Assembly (NCBI GenBank): GCA_003553895.1
Contig: PWFM01000212.1
Coordinates: 1-11,233 of the forward strand
Length of the DNA: 11,233 bases
Origin: Syntrophomonadaceae bacterium
Lineage (GTDB): Bacteria; Bacillota; Dethiobacteria; DTU022
Direction of reading: 5' to 3'
In this document: positions 1 to 6,102 of the stretch, in pieces
Layout: every line of letters starts with the position of its first letter
Numbering within the stretch: position 1 is the stretch's first letter
Position numbers and translations under genes: made by a program
The notes under the pieces: generated by a model
Database searches by the model: none
What the model saw: only the letters and a program-made list of their open reading frames with translations
Told to the model about the DNA's origin: nothing

Positions 1-45
1 CACTAGGTCCTGAACCTAGCGCGTCTGCCATTCCGCCACGCTCGC
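1..45 (-). tRNA. tRNA-Leu (anticodon CAG), 5' part only
   Basis: Read on the minus strand from 45, the sequence gives the acceptor strand GCGAGCG, then TGG and a D-arm of the form GCGGAATGGCAGACGCG, which is typical of tRNA-Leu. The anticodon arm follows with stem CTAGG/CCTAG (plus 15-19 and 3-7) around the loop TTCAGGA. This places anticodon CAG at 12-10, which reads CUG leucine codons. The variable arm, T arm and 3' acceptor strand lie beyond the left edge, so the gene is cut by the window and is not a broken gene. Confidence 0.9.
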
Positions 46-65
46 ATGTTTCTCTTCGCTATGAT

Positions 66-94
66 ATTATAACCATTCTTTACCCGTTTATCAA
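66..94 (-). promoter_or_regulatory. Promoter of the tRNA-Leu gene
   Basis: On the minus strand a -35 box TTGATA (94-89) and a perfect -10 box TATAAT (71-66) are separated by exactly 17 bases. Transcription would start near 59, about 14 bases before the mature tRNA 5' end at 45, leaving a short leader for RNase P to remove. Confidence 0.75.
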
Positions 95-114
95 TAGGTA
101 ACGGCAAAAATTTG

Positions 115-206
115 TGGTAAGGTCGTGAAAGTAAATTCCCAAAGTAAGTTCCACAGTGGACAACGGTGTAGCATTTAGTCTGGGAAGTTATGGTAAGGAC
201 GTGAAA
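115..206. repeat. Pair of 16-base direct repeats between the tRNA and the lipid kinase gene
   Basis: TGGTAAGGTCGTGAAA (115-130) recurs as TGGTAAGGACGTGAAA (191-206), 15 of 16 identical at a 76-base offset. Between the copies lie an inverted pair TTCCCA (136-141) / TGGGAA (181-186) and a short odd palindrome TCCACAGTGGA (150-160). The rest of the gap between 95 and 274 shows no convincing gene, promoter or terminator. The function of the repeats is unknown. Confidence 0.5.
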
Positions 207-274
207 ATGGCGTCTTGTTAATGATCATGTTAATATGTCTGCTGTGTAAATCAGGCGATAATTCAGCCCGGTTA

Positions 275-1195
275 TTAATGGTGTAGTTTTGGAGCCAGGA
301 TCTGCAGGGCGGCGGGGATAATTTTTACATCAACAGAGCTGGTTTTCCATACATCGCCGTCTATCTGAAGGGGCAAAAGGCGAGATGTTTCCAGGCTGAT
401 TGTTCGGCCCCGCATCCTGGTGAGGGACTTGCTGGAAAGGTGTTTTCTTACGGCAACCCTGGCCCCCAGGGACAGCAGCTCCGGAATACCGCCTTTCCTG
501 ATCACCAGGAGGTCGAAATAGCCGTCATCAACTAAAGCCTGGGGGGCTATACACAATTTGCCGCCATAATAGCGGCCATTGGCTATGAGTACCAGCAGGG
601 CCTGGTCTTCTTCAAAATGCAGCCCGTTACATTTTACTTTGCATTGAAAACGGCTGAAGGAAGCAGCTTGCTCTACCAGGGCAACAGCATAAGCCAGGTA
701 GCCTTTTATGCTTTTATACCTGGCTGAGGCAGCCTCAGCCACGGCTCCATCCAGGCCGATGCCGACAGAATTTAAAAACAGCTCCTTGTTGGCCCGGCCG
801 ATATCAATCCGCCGCGGCTCCCACCGGGAAAGGCCCCGGAAAGCTTTATGCCAGTTGAGCGGTATGGACAGGGACCGGATAAAACCGTTTCCGGTGCCGG
901 CAGGGATTACGGCCAAGATGTTTTTCTGCAAATCAATGCCGTTCAGGACTTCTCTTAAAGTCCCGTCTCCCCCGACAGCTACTACCAGTTCCGCCCCTTC
1001 ATAACAGGCCCGGGCAGCCATGGCGGACCCATCACCCGCGCGGCGGGTAAAATAAGTTCGGTACGGCTGCCCGGACTGGCTTAACTCTTCTTCCATTTCA
1101 GGCCAGATTCGACCTGCTTTTCCATCACCGGCAGTGGGGTTGACCACAAAAGCGGTTTTATATGGAATTGTTTTTATTCCGGCTGTTTGTAACAT
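275..1195 (-). CDS. Diacylglycerol kinase family lipid kinase (YegS/DagK type)
   Basis: This 306-residue protein is of normal length for the soluble DagK/YegS/BmrU lipid kinase family, which phosphorylates diacylglycerol or related lipids with ATP at the membrane face. The N-terminal nucleotide-binding lobe carries the opening VVNPTAGDGKAGR (17-29), the glycine-rich GGDGTL (75-80) and PAGTGNGF (98-105). The last usually reads GTGNDF, so an Asp is replaced by Gly here. The C-terminal beta-sandwich carries APQALVDDGYFDLLVI (217-232) and LQIDGD (276-281), where many relatives have DGE. No transmembrane segment is seen. It is the last gene of the nfeD-slipin operon, starting 22 bases after the slipin stop. 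The ATG at 1195 has only a weak upstream GGTAA, so translation may be coupled or the start slightly different. The lipid substrate cannot be told from the sequence. Confidence 0.88.
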   Translation of the reverse strand: MLQTAGIKTIPYKTAFVVNPTAGDGKAGRIWPEMEEELSQSGQPYRTYFTRRAGDGSAMAARACYEGAELVVAVGGDGTLREVLNGIDLQKNILAVIPAGTGNGFIRSLSIPLNWHKAFRGLSRWEPRRIDIGRANKELFLNSVGIGLDGAVAEAASARYKSIKGYLAYAVALVEQAASFSRFQCKVKCNGLHFEEDQALLVLIANGRYYGGKLCIAPQALVDDGYFDLLVIRKGGIPELLSLGARVAVRKHLSSKSLTRMRGRTISLETSRLLPLQIDGDVWKTSSVDVKIIPAALQILAPKLHH

Positions 1196-1217
1196 TACTG
1201 TTTACCGGCGTCTTTAT

Positions 1218-2030
1218 TTATTCTTCTTCACCTTCTTCTTTTTCTTCTTGTTTCATACGTCTAATTTGAGACGGATCAGGCAGCAGGTGCCGCAGTTCAA
1301 TCGGCAGAGGGAAGGCAATCAGGTTGCCCTGCTGAGTGGCGATTTCAGGCAGGGTCCTCAAAAGCCGGACATAGAAACTGCCTTCCTGGGAGCTGAGGGT
1401 CTTGGCTGCTTCGGCAATCCTTCCGGCAGCTTCTCTTTCCCCGTCGGCCTGGACAATGACGGCCCTTCTTTCTCTTTCAGCCGTTGCCTGCCTGGAAATG
1501 GCTTTCTGCAGCGCTTCGGGAATTACAACGTCCTTGATTTCCACCGCCGTTACCTTGATGCCCCAGGCATCGGTAGCCTCGTCCAGGATGCTCTGGATTT
1601 GCGCGTTCAGTTTGTCCCGTTCGGAGAGCAGTTCGTCCAGTTCTGCCTGGCCGGCCACGCTTCGCAGGGTGGTCTGGGCCAGCTGGGCGGTGGCCATCCG
1701 GAAATCTTCAACATTGTTTACCGCCCGGTTTGGTTCAACGACGCGGTAGTACACTACAGCGTTAACGCTGGTGGTAACGTTGTCGCGGGTAATCACTTCC
1801 TGGCTCGGCACGTCTAAAGTGACAATTCGCAGCGATACCCGGACAATTTTGTCAACAACAGGGATTACAAGGACAAAACCGGGCCCCTTTTCGCCGATCA
1901 GGCGTCCCAGGCGGAAAACAACCAGCCTTTCGTATTCACGGACAATCTTGATCGCGGAAGTAAGAAAAAGAAACAGGATAATCAAAATTGGTATGAACAA
2001 CCCTACATCACCTAATATTTCTGGCAGCAT
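1218..2030 (-). CDS. Slipin (SPFH/Band 7/stomatin-family membrane scaffold protein)
   Basis: This is a 270-residue slipin. Residues 9-25 form one hydrophobic N-terminal membrane segment, followed by the stomatin signature region YERLVVFRLGR (33-43) and KGPGFVLVIPVVDK (48-61). The SPFH domain continues through VTTSVNAVVYYRV (85-97). A predicted coiled-coil, rich in Ala, Glu and Arg, spans about 173-212 (QATAERERRAVIVQADGERE). The C-terminal oligomerization motif is LLRTLPEIATQQGNLIAFPLP (223-243 region), and the tail is very acidic (EEKEEGEEE). Slipins form ring oligomers in membrane microdomains. They pair with NfeD proteases, which in the archaeal PH1510/PH1511 case cleave the partner stomatin. 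The gene lies 75 bases downstream of nfeD and starts behind a strong GAGGAGG (2045-2039 area). The partnership with NfeD is family knowledge plus context. Confidence 0.93.
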   Translation of the reverse strand: MLPEILGDVGLFIPILIILFLFLTSAIKIVREYERLVVFRLGRLIGEKGPGFVLVIPVVDKIVRVSLRIVTLDVPSQEVITRDNVTTSVNAVVYYRVVEPNRAVNNVEDFRMATAQLAQTTLRSVAGQAELDELLSERDKLNAQIQSILDEATDAWGIKVTAVEIKDVVIPEALQKAISRQATAERERRAVIVQADGEREAAGRIAEAAKTLSSQEGSFYVRLLRTLPEIATQQGNLIAFPLPIELRHLLPDPSQIRRMKQEEKEEGEEE

Positions 2031-2105
2031 TTTACATCCTCCTCTTTAATAAATAATTTTTCATACCGAACTTAATGCCGGCCGGCGCTTGCAAAATCGG
2101 ACCTT

Positions 2106-3473
2106 TTAATCGGTATCTTCACTCCGGGTTTGAGTTTCCTCTGCCGGCCGGACCCATAACTGCAAGGTCTCGGCTTTTTCAACCTCAACTTCGGTTCCTT
2201 TGGGTATCCTCTGGTTGTCGCTGCTGCGTGCTTTCCAGAGCTCACCCCTGGACTTAATCATCCCTTCGGGATTAAGTTCTTCTATGACAACTCCCTTCTC
2301 CGGGGGGTTGAAATAAGTGCTTCCGCCCTTGTGCTGGCGGCGGCTGTGGAGCACCCGCTGGGCAACGACAAGGACAATAATCAGCAGACCGATTACAGTT
2401 CCCACCACTGTGACCAGGAAGGTGCCATACCAGTCCGCTTCCATCAGGGGCTCCGTCGGCAGCAATACAGCTCCTGCGAGCAGTGATGCCGCCCCCCCTA
2501 TGCCCAGGATTCCAAAACCGGAAGTAAATATTTCGGCGGCAATTAAACCGGCCCCCAGGAGCAGCATTATAATACCGGTTGTGTTGGTGTCAAAGAGGCC
2601 TAAACCGTAAATGCCGAGCACCAACAGGATCAACCCGCTTACTTCCGGCACAATTGTTCCCGGGGCGCTTAAACCGAAATAAATGCCCAGGAAACCGATC
2701 ATCAGCACAAAAAAGGAAATCTGGGGATCACTGAGCCAGTCCTGCAGGCCCTCTCGTAAATTCATCTCCGGTTGCTCGATGGGGGCATCAACAGTGTTTA
2801 ACTGGTGGGTAACCCCCTGCTTTTCAATTTCGCTCCCGTCGAGGGCTTCCAGCAGTTCCGGCACGCTGCCGGCCAGGTGTTCAATCATCCCTTCCTCCAG
2901 GGCTTCCCTGGCATCAAGGGTCAGGTTTTCCGTGACGAATTTTTCGGCCAGATCTTCGGGACGTCCCTGTTCTTTGGCCATGCTGCGCATGTGCGAAGCA
3001 TAAAACTGGATTGTTTTATCATCCGTAGCTTCGGCGCCTTCAGGCGAAATCGCAACAGGCATGGCCGCGCCTACCGTGGTTCCGGGGGCCATGGCTGCTA
3101 TATCAGAAGAAACCAGGATAAAAGCCCCGGCCGAACCGGCGATAGCTCCAGAAGGAGCAACCAGGACAGCAACTGGAAAATCGGCATTCAAGAACAATTC
3201 GTTTATTTTCAAGGTTGCATCAACCAGGCCACCGGGGGTATTCATTTGCAGGACAAAAAGCTGAGCCCCGTCATCTTCTGCGGCTTCAATTTGCCGCTCC
3301 AGAAAGCTCCGCAAGCCCGCTGTAACCGCGCCGTCAACTTCAACTACATAGATAGGCCTCTCTTCTGTTTCTGCGCTGCTAACGCCGGGAAAGATAAATA
3401 ACCCGCCGACCAGGCAAAACAAAATTAAAGCTGTCAGAATTAATTTATGGCTTATAATATAGTTATTTTTCAT
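2106..3473 (-). CDS. nfeD: NfeD family membrane-bound ClpP-class serine protease
   Basis: This 455-residue long-form NfeD starts with a signal peptide or anchor (hydrophobic 11-30, plausible cleavage after VSSA at 34). A ClpP-class protease domain follows (about 40-215). It carries QMNTPGG (76-82) for oxyanion/substrate binding, the candidate nucleophile Ser114 in IAGSAG, and Lys153 in DDKTI as the likely general base, matching the Ser-Lys dyad of the archaeal homologue PH1510. Four to five membrane segments lie at about 252-269, 274-294, 299-317, 322-338 and 351-372. The C-terminal NfeD OB-fold covers about 388-443, including GMIKSRGELWKA (404-415). It is the first gene of the operon with the slipin, its expected partner and possible substrate. 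The ATG at 3473 has GAGG seven bases upstream. The catalytic residues were assigned by eye, from motif position. Confidence 0.93.
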   Translation of the reverse strand: MKNNYIISHKLILTALILFCLVGGLFIFPGVSSAETEERPIYVVEVDGAVTAGLRSFLERQIEAAEDDGAQLFVLQMNTPGGLVDATLKINELFLNADFPVAVLVAPSGAIAGSAGAFILVSSDIAAMAPGTTVGAAMPVAISPEGAEATDDKTIQFYASHMRSMAKEQGRPEDLAEKFVTENLTLDAREALEEGMIEHLAGSVPELLEALDGSEIEKQGVTHQLNTVDAPIEQPEMNLREGLQDWLSDPQISFFVLMIGFLGIYFGLSAPGTIVPEVSGLILLVLGIYGLGLFDTNTTGIIMLLLGAGLIAAEIFTSGFGILGIGGAASLLAGAVLLPTEPLMEADWYGTFLVTVVGTVIGLLIIVLVVAQRVLHSRRQHKGGSTYFNPPEKGVVIEELNPEGMIKSRGELWKARSSDNQRIPKGTEVEVEKAETLQLWVRPAEETQTRSEDTD

Positions 3474-3518
3474 CTCGAATCCTCAACTTTTTCATTATTA
3501 ATAACCTCTTTAAATACA

Positions 3519-3547
3519 ATTATAATATAATTAGTTCAGAATTTAAA
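3519..3547 (-). promoter_or_regulatory. Probable promoter of the nfeD-slipin-lipid kinase operon
   Basis: On the minus strand a perfect -10 TATAAT (3524-3519) has a weak -35 TTTAAA (3547-3542) 17 bases upstream. This predicts a start near 3512 and a leader of about 39 bases. The leader holds a perfect 10-base palindrome TTATTAATAA (3495-3504), which could simply reflect AT richness. The region is divergent from, and does not overlap, the rrf2 promoter. Confidence 0.45.
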
Positions 3548-3573
3548 GCTAAGATTGCCGGGAACGGATAGAT

Positions 3574-3602
3574 TTGACTGCAAGGAAATGCTGAAATATA
3601 AT
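3574..3602 (+). promoter_or_regulatory. Promoter of the Rrf2-family regulator gene
   Basis: TTGACT (3574-3579) and a perfect TATAAT (3597-3602) stand 17 bases apart, a near-consensus housekeeping promoter. Transcription should begin near 3609, 30 bases before the ATG at 3639. This rules out the longer in-frame start at 3555, which lies upstream of the promoter. Confidence 0.85.
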
Positions 3603-3629
3603 ATAACCAATCTAGTTATTTATAAAAGG
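3601..3629 (+). promoter_or_regulatory. Candidate operator A and leader block shared with the zinc-ribbon operon
   Basis: The core AACCAATCTAGTT (3605-3617) lies inside an ATAAC-N7-GTTAT dyad (arms 3603-3607 and 3615-3619). The core begins two bases after the -10 box and covers the predicted transcription start, where a bound repressor would block transcription. The whole 29-base block, from ATATAACCAAT to ATAAAAGG, aligns without gaps to the leader at 5499-5471 on the other strand with 23 matches. The block ends in the Shine-Dalgarno AAAGGA (3625-3630). That the Rrf2 protein binds here is inference. Confidence 0.6.
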
Positions 3630-3638
3630 AACCTGCCT

Positions 3639-4052
3639 ATGATTACAAAAAAAGCTGAGTATGCCATTATCATTTTAACTGAGCTGGCTTCGCACCCGCA
3701 AGGGACAGTAGTCACCAGCAAAGAAATAGCCCGCAGCAGGGCCCTTCCCCCCAACCTTGTCGTGCAGCTGCTTGCCGTCTTGAAGGAAGAGGGCTGGACC
3801 GGCGGGACCCGGGGTCCTTCGGGTGGAATTAAGCTCCTGGTGGATCCATCTGAAATAAACCTGCGACAGGTTATCGAAATAATTGACGGACCGATCGGTA
3901 TTACCCGCTGTCTGTTCAGCGACACTCCCTGTCAGAACAAGACCCATTGTTCTTTAAGGGGGGTCTGGGCCCGGGCTCAGAATAATATGCTCTCCGTCTT
4001 AGAAGAAGTTACGATCAGAGACCTGGCCGAAAAGGCGCCCAGAGATTGTTGA
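3639..4052 (+). CDS. Rrf2/IscR-family transcriptional regulator with three candidate Fe-S cysteines
   Basis: This 137-residue protein has the Rrf2 winged-helix layout. It starts MITKKAEYAIIILTELA, followed by the helix-turn-helix around VTSKEIARSRALPPNLVVQLLAVLK (25-49) and the wing GGTRGPSGGIKLL (55-67). Next is the dimerization helix, with cysteines C91, C98 and C104. IscR of E. coli uses C92, C98 and C104 for its 2Fe-2S cluster, so an Fe-S or other redox/NO-sensitive centre is likely. The last residue, C137, is also a cysteine. The ATG at 3639 sits eight bases after AAAGGA and downstream of a clear promoter. The gene is convergent with the two-gene Fe-S/zinc-ribbon operon, with 10 bases between the stop codons. 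The shared leader block suggests that it controls both that operon and itself. The regulated signal is not known. Confidence 0.9.
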   Translation: MITKKAEYAIIILTELASHPQGTVVTSKEIARSRALPPNLVVQLLAVLKEEGWTGGTRGPSGGIKLLVDPSEINLRQVIEIIDGPIGITRCLFSDTPCQNKTHCSLRGVWARAQNNMLSVLEEVTIRDLAEKAPRDC

Positions 4053-4062
4053 TGACCAGTTT

Positions 4063-4803
4063 TTACCCCTTGATGCTGCCGTCAACTCCGATTACTGTCT
4101 CGGTAAGGGGGATATCTGCGCCTGCTTCTTTTAAGGCTGAATGGACCAGGCTTGATAAACCAAAGCAGCATCCCACTTCCATGTGGACCAGGGTAATACT
4201 TTTCAGGTTATTGTTCTTGAATATTTTAACCAGCTTATCGTGATAAGCACCTACCTCATCCAGTTTTGGGCACCCGATCACTAGGGCCCGTCCGGCCAGG
4301 AACTGCCGGTGAAAATCAGCGTGGGCAAAGGGAACACAGTCGGCCGCAATGAGCAGATCTTGTTCTGCTAAGAACCGCGCTTCAGGGTTGACCAGGTGCA
4401 GCTGAATCGGCCAGTGGCTTAATTCAGCTTCCGGCTCAGCCGCGGTTTCTGCCGGAGAGCCCGGTCTTTTTTCTGCCTGGCTGCCCATGTCCCTAATTTC
4501 TTTGGCCCCACAACCGGTCATTTCCAGCGCAGGCTTACCCTTCTCCTCTTTTTGCATTCTTTCCAGGTGCTGCTCTACCGCATTTTCATCAAAGGGCTCG
4601 GCTTCACGCTCGATAAGCGCTATGGCGCCCCGGGGGCATTCGCCAAGGCAGTTTCCCAACCCATCACAATAGATATCCTTAACCAGCCTTGCTTTTCCGT
4701 CCACTATTTGCAGAGCCCCTTCTTCGCAGGATGGTATACAAAGGCCGCAGCCATCACACTTGCTTTCATCGATAGAAATTATCTTCCGCACAACTTGACT
4801 CAT
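4063..4803 (-). CDS. 4Fe-4S ferredoxin-domain protein with a cysteine-rich C-terminal domain
   Basis: This 246-residue cytoplasmic protein opens with a two-cluster ferredoxin domain. Cluster motif I is complete: C16, C19, C22, C26 (CDGCGLCIPSC). Motif II is C46-x2-L49-x2-C52-x3-C56-P, with Leu in place of the second cysteine, so it can hold a 3Fe-4S or a differently ligated cluster. Residues 65-130 are a low-complexity Glu/Ala/Lys linker with one CGA (C98). The C-terminal half has conserved-looking cysteines in AADC (156), GCPKLDE (178) and MEVGCCFGL (212-213), which could form a third metal or disulfide site. From memory, this family is common in anaerobes, often beside hybrid cluster protein genes; no hcp is present here. 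The gene lies 43 bases downstream of the zinc-ribbon gene, behind GGAGGGTG. The reaction is unknown; an electron-transfer or sensor role is inferred. Confidence 0.8.
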   Translation of the reverse strand: MSQVVRKIISIDESKCDGCGLCIPSCEEGALQIVDGKARLVKDIYCDGLGNCLGECPRGAIALIEREAEPFDENAVEQHLERMQKEEKGKPALEMTGCGAKEIRDMGSQAEKRPGSPAETAAEPEAELSHWPIQLHLVNPEARFLAEQDLLIAADCVPFAHADFHRQFLAGRALVIGCPKLDEVGAYHDKLVKIFKNNNLKSITLVHMEVGCCFGLSSLVHSALKEAGADIPLTETVIGVDGSIKG

Positions 4804-4846
4804 AATTTTTCACCCTCCATTTGTATTGCCGGTTTCAACGTTCCGG

Positions 4847-5458
4847 TTATTTAAACTTGCTGCCGTATTCTGAGAACAATTCGGCAATAATTTTCTCCTT
4901 TTTATCGTTGCTATCCCGTTCGTAATTTTCCTGACCATCGCCGCCCTGGAAAATTTCAATTAAGCGTTTCGTGTCAATTATTACTGCACCGGGCAGCTCC
5001 AGTTTTTCAGCCAGGTTCTCGATATAACGGTCCGTTTCTGCAATCAGGCCCAGCTTTACCAGGGCTATTAATACTGAAGCGGCAGTAACGGGAAGCATGT
5101 CGGCCTTTTCACGGCGGCATTTTTCCTCGGCGCCGTCAATCATTTTTTTCATGGCCTCGATGTTTTCCGGATTATTTCCGCTCAGCCTTGCGAACTCTTC
5201 TTCAAGCACAGTCCGGAATGATTTTTTTTGAATGCCTTTAGCTCCGGCGCCCAGGCACATTTCAGCATGAGCGCACCACTCAGCGCAGCCCATATCGAAA
5301 CGGGGATTTGCCACCCTGGTTTTACAATTACGGCATCTCAGCCTGATGTCGGTCTTAAAAAACTCTATAACCTCGCCGCATTTAGGGCAATTTTCTTCAT
5401 GGACATCATCTGCGGTCCAGTACCGCATGTCCTGGCCGGGGCATTTTGTAGAAAGCAT
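4847..5458 (-). CDS. Zinc-ribbon protein with a probable degenerate HD-like domain, function unknown
   Basis: This 203-residue soluble protein starts MLSTKCPGQDMRYW. It carries a zinc ribbon with C24-x2-C27 and C42-x2-C45 (CPKCG...CRNC), then a second cysteine set C58, C62, C68 in FDMGCAEWCAHAEMCLG. The N-terminal half resembles, from memory, the leader of anaerobe proteins annotated as HD-domain phosphohydrolases. Here the following helical part (about 80-170) has no His or HD pair where those enzymes have their metal ligands: the positions read EAMKKM (101-106) and VLIALVKLGL (129-138). It may thus be a non-catalytic relative. The C-terminus is charged (YERDSNDKKEK). It is the first gene of the operon with the 4Fe-4S protein, starts behind AAAAGGTGG, and has its own promoter and candidate Rrf2 operator. 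No function is claimed. Confidence 0.75.
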   Translation of the reverse strand: MLSTKCPGQDMRYWTADDVHEENCPKCGEVIEFFKTDIRLRCRNCKTRVANPRFDMGCAEWCAHAEMCLGAGAKGIQKKSFRTVLEEEFARLSGNNPENIEAMKKMIDGAEEKCRREKADMLPVTAASVLIALVKLGLIAETDRYIENLAEKLELPGAVIIDTKRLIEIFQGGDGQENYERDSNDKKEKIIAELFSEYGSKFK

Positions 5459-5470
5459 TAGCTTACACCA

Positions 5471-5499
5471 CCTTTTATTACCAACCTAATTGGTTATAT
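5471..5499 (-). promoter_or_regulatory. Candidate operator B and leader block, same as at the rrf2 gene
   Basis: Read on the minus strand, the core AACCAATTAGGTT (5495-5483) is a perfect dyad with arms AACC/GGTT around AATTA. An overlapping dyad ACCAA/TTGGT extends it. It matches the rrf2 leader core at 10 of 13 positions and the 29-base block at 23 of 29, with the AACC-to-AAAAGG distance exactly conserved. It begins a few bases after the -10 box and covers the expected transcription start. The Shine-Dalgarno AAAAGGTGG overlaps its end, so binding here would block transcription initiation. Confidence 0.6.
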
Positions 5500-5501
5500 A
5501 T

Positions 5502-5530
5502 ATTATAACGTACTGTTTCTCTAAATGCAA
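5502..5530 (-). promoter_or_regulatory. Promoter of the zinc-ribbon/4Fe-4S operon
   Basis: On the minus strand TTGCAT (5530-5525) and a perfect TATAAT (5507-5502) are 17 bases apart. The start of transcription should fall near 5495, inside the candidate operator, about 37 bases before the ATG at 5458. The -35 box lies only 12 bases beyond the T-tract of the ndk terminator, which insulates this operon from the speD-speE-ndk transcript. Confidence 0.75.
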
Positions 5531-5542
5531 TAAAATGTGGAT

Positions 5543-5570
5543 AAAAAAAGCGGCCCGACAATGTGACCGC
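5543..5570 (-). terminator. Intrinsic terminator of the speD-speE-ndk operon
   Basis: On the minus strand the arm GCGGTC (5570-5565) pairs with GGCCGC (5555-5550), six pairs with one G-T wobble. The loop is nine bases, and seven T residues follow (5549-5543). It lies 43 bases after the ndk stop codon and just before the next promoter. Confidence 0.8.
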
Positions 5571-5613
5571 CTCTTAGAATGTTTATTTAACCTGCCCGGG
5601 GATCATGTAAAAG

Positions 5614-6072
5614 TTAGTCGTACAGCCAGCCCTCGCGCGATTGTTCGTAGGCGCAGACCTCGGTTTCATCAAAAAACAGGCCCATCTCTCGCCTGGCGCT
5701 TTCGGATGAATCGGAAGCATGAACCAGGTTTTTCCCTGTAAAAATGGCCAAATCACCGCGCATGGTGCCGGGTGCCGCTTTTTGCGGATCTGTTTCGCCG
5801 ACCAGGGTCCGGGTCATTTTAATGACATTATCGCCTTCCCAGATCATGGCCACAACCGGAGATGAAGTAATAAACTCAATCAAGCCGTTGTAGAACTTCT
5901 TCCCTTCGTGCTCCTCATAATGACGGGCAGCCAGGTCTTTTGACACCGGCATCATTTTCATTGCTGCCAGCTTGAAACCTTTATTTTCCATTCTGCTGAT
6001 AACATTGCCGACCAGCCCGCGCTGGACCCCATCCGGCTTGATCATTAAAAAAGTCCTTTCCCTGGTTTGCAT
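5614..6072 (-). CDS. ndk: Nucleoside diphosphate kinase
   Basis: This enzyme moves the gamma-phosphate of ATP onto other (deoxy)nucleoside diphosphates through a phosphohistidine, balancing cytoplasmic NTP pools. At 152 residues it has the usual bacterial length. The family blocks are present: FLMIKPDGVQRGLVG (8-22), the HYEEHEGKKFYNGLIEFI segment (51-68), PGTMRGDLAI (101-110) and the active-site motif NLVHASDSSESARREM, with catalytic His118. The residue after His is Ala where most homologues have Gly. The ATG at 6072 follows GGAGG (6083-6079 area) by about six bases. It is the third gene of the speD-speE-ndk unit, 30 bases after speE, and a terminator follows it. A role in polyamine synthesis is not implied; the linkage is probably only co-expression. 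Confidence 0.96.
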   Translation of the reverse strand: MQTRERTFLMIKPDGVQRGLVGNVISRMENKGFKLAAMKMMPVSKDLAARHYEEHEGKKFYNGLIEFITSSPVVAMIWEGDNVIKMTRTLVGETDPQKAAPGTMRGDLAIFTGKNLVHASDSSESARREMGLFFDETEVCAYEQSREGWLYD

Positions 6073-6102
6073 TGTGTGCCTCCATTCCCTGAAAGAATTA
6101 AA

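Noticed and set aside
1..206. A mobile-element attachment site at the tRNA-Leu gene
   Set aside because: Integration normally uses the 3' end of a tRNA gene, which is outside the window. The repeats here lie on the 5' side and do not copy tRNA sequence, and no integrase is present.
1134..1817. A 227-codon open frame on the plus strand across the slipin and lipid kinase genes
   Set aside because: It is antisense to two clear family genes, has Phe-rich low-complexity translation, no ribosome binding site and no recognizable domain.
2805..3401. A 198-codon open frame on the plus strand within nfeD
   Set aside because: It is antisense to well-conserved protease codons and reads as a compositional shadow, with no motif or start signal.
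3491..3506. ATAACC next to the palindrome TTATTAATAA in the nfeD leader as another Rrf2 site
   Set aside because: It has no AACCAATnnnGTT core and no second half-site at either spacing, and the leader is very AT-rich.
3555..3638. A 28-residue N-terminal extension of the Rrf2 protein from the ATG at 3555
   Set aside because: It lies upstream of and across the TTGACT/TATAAT promoter and has no ribosome binding site; the family start MITKKAEY at 3639 has AAAGGA eight bases upstream.
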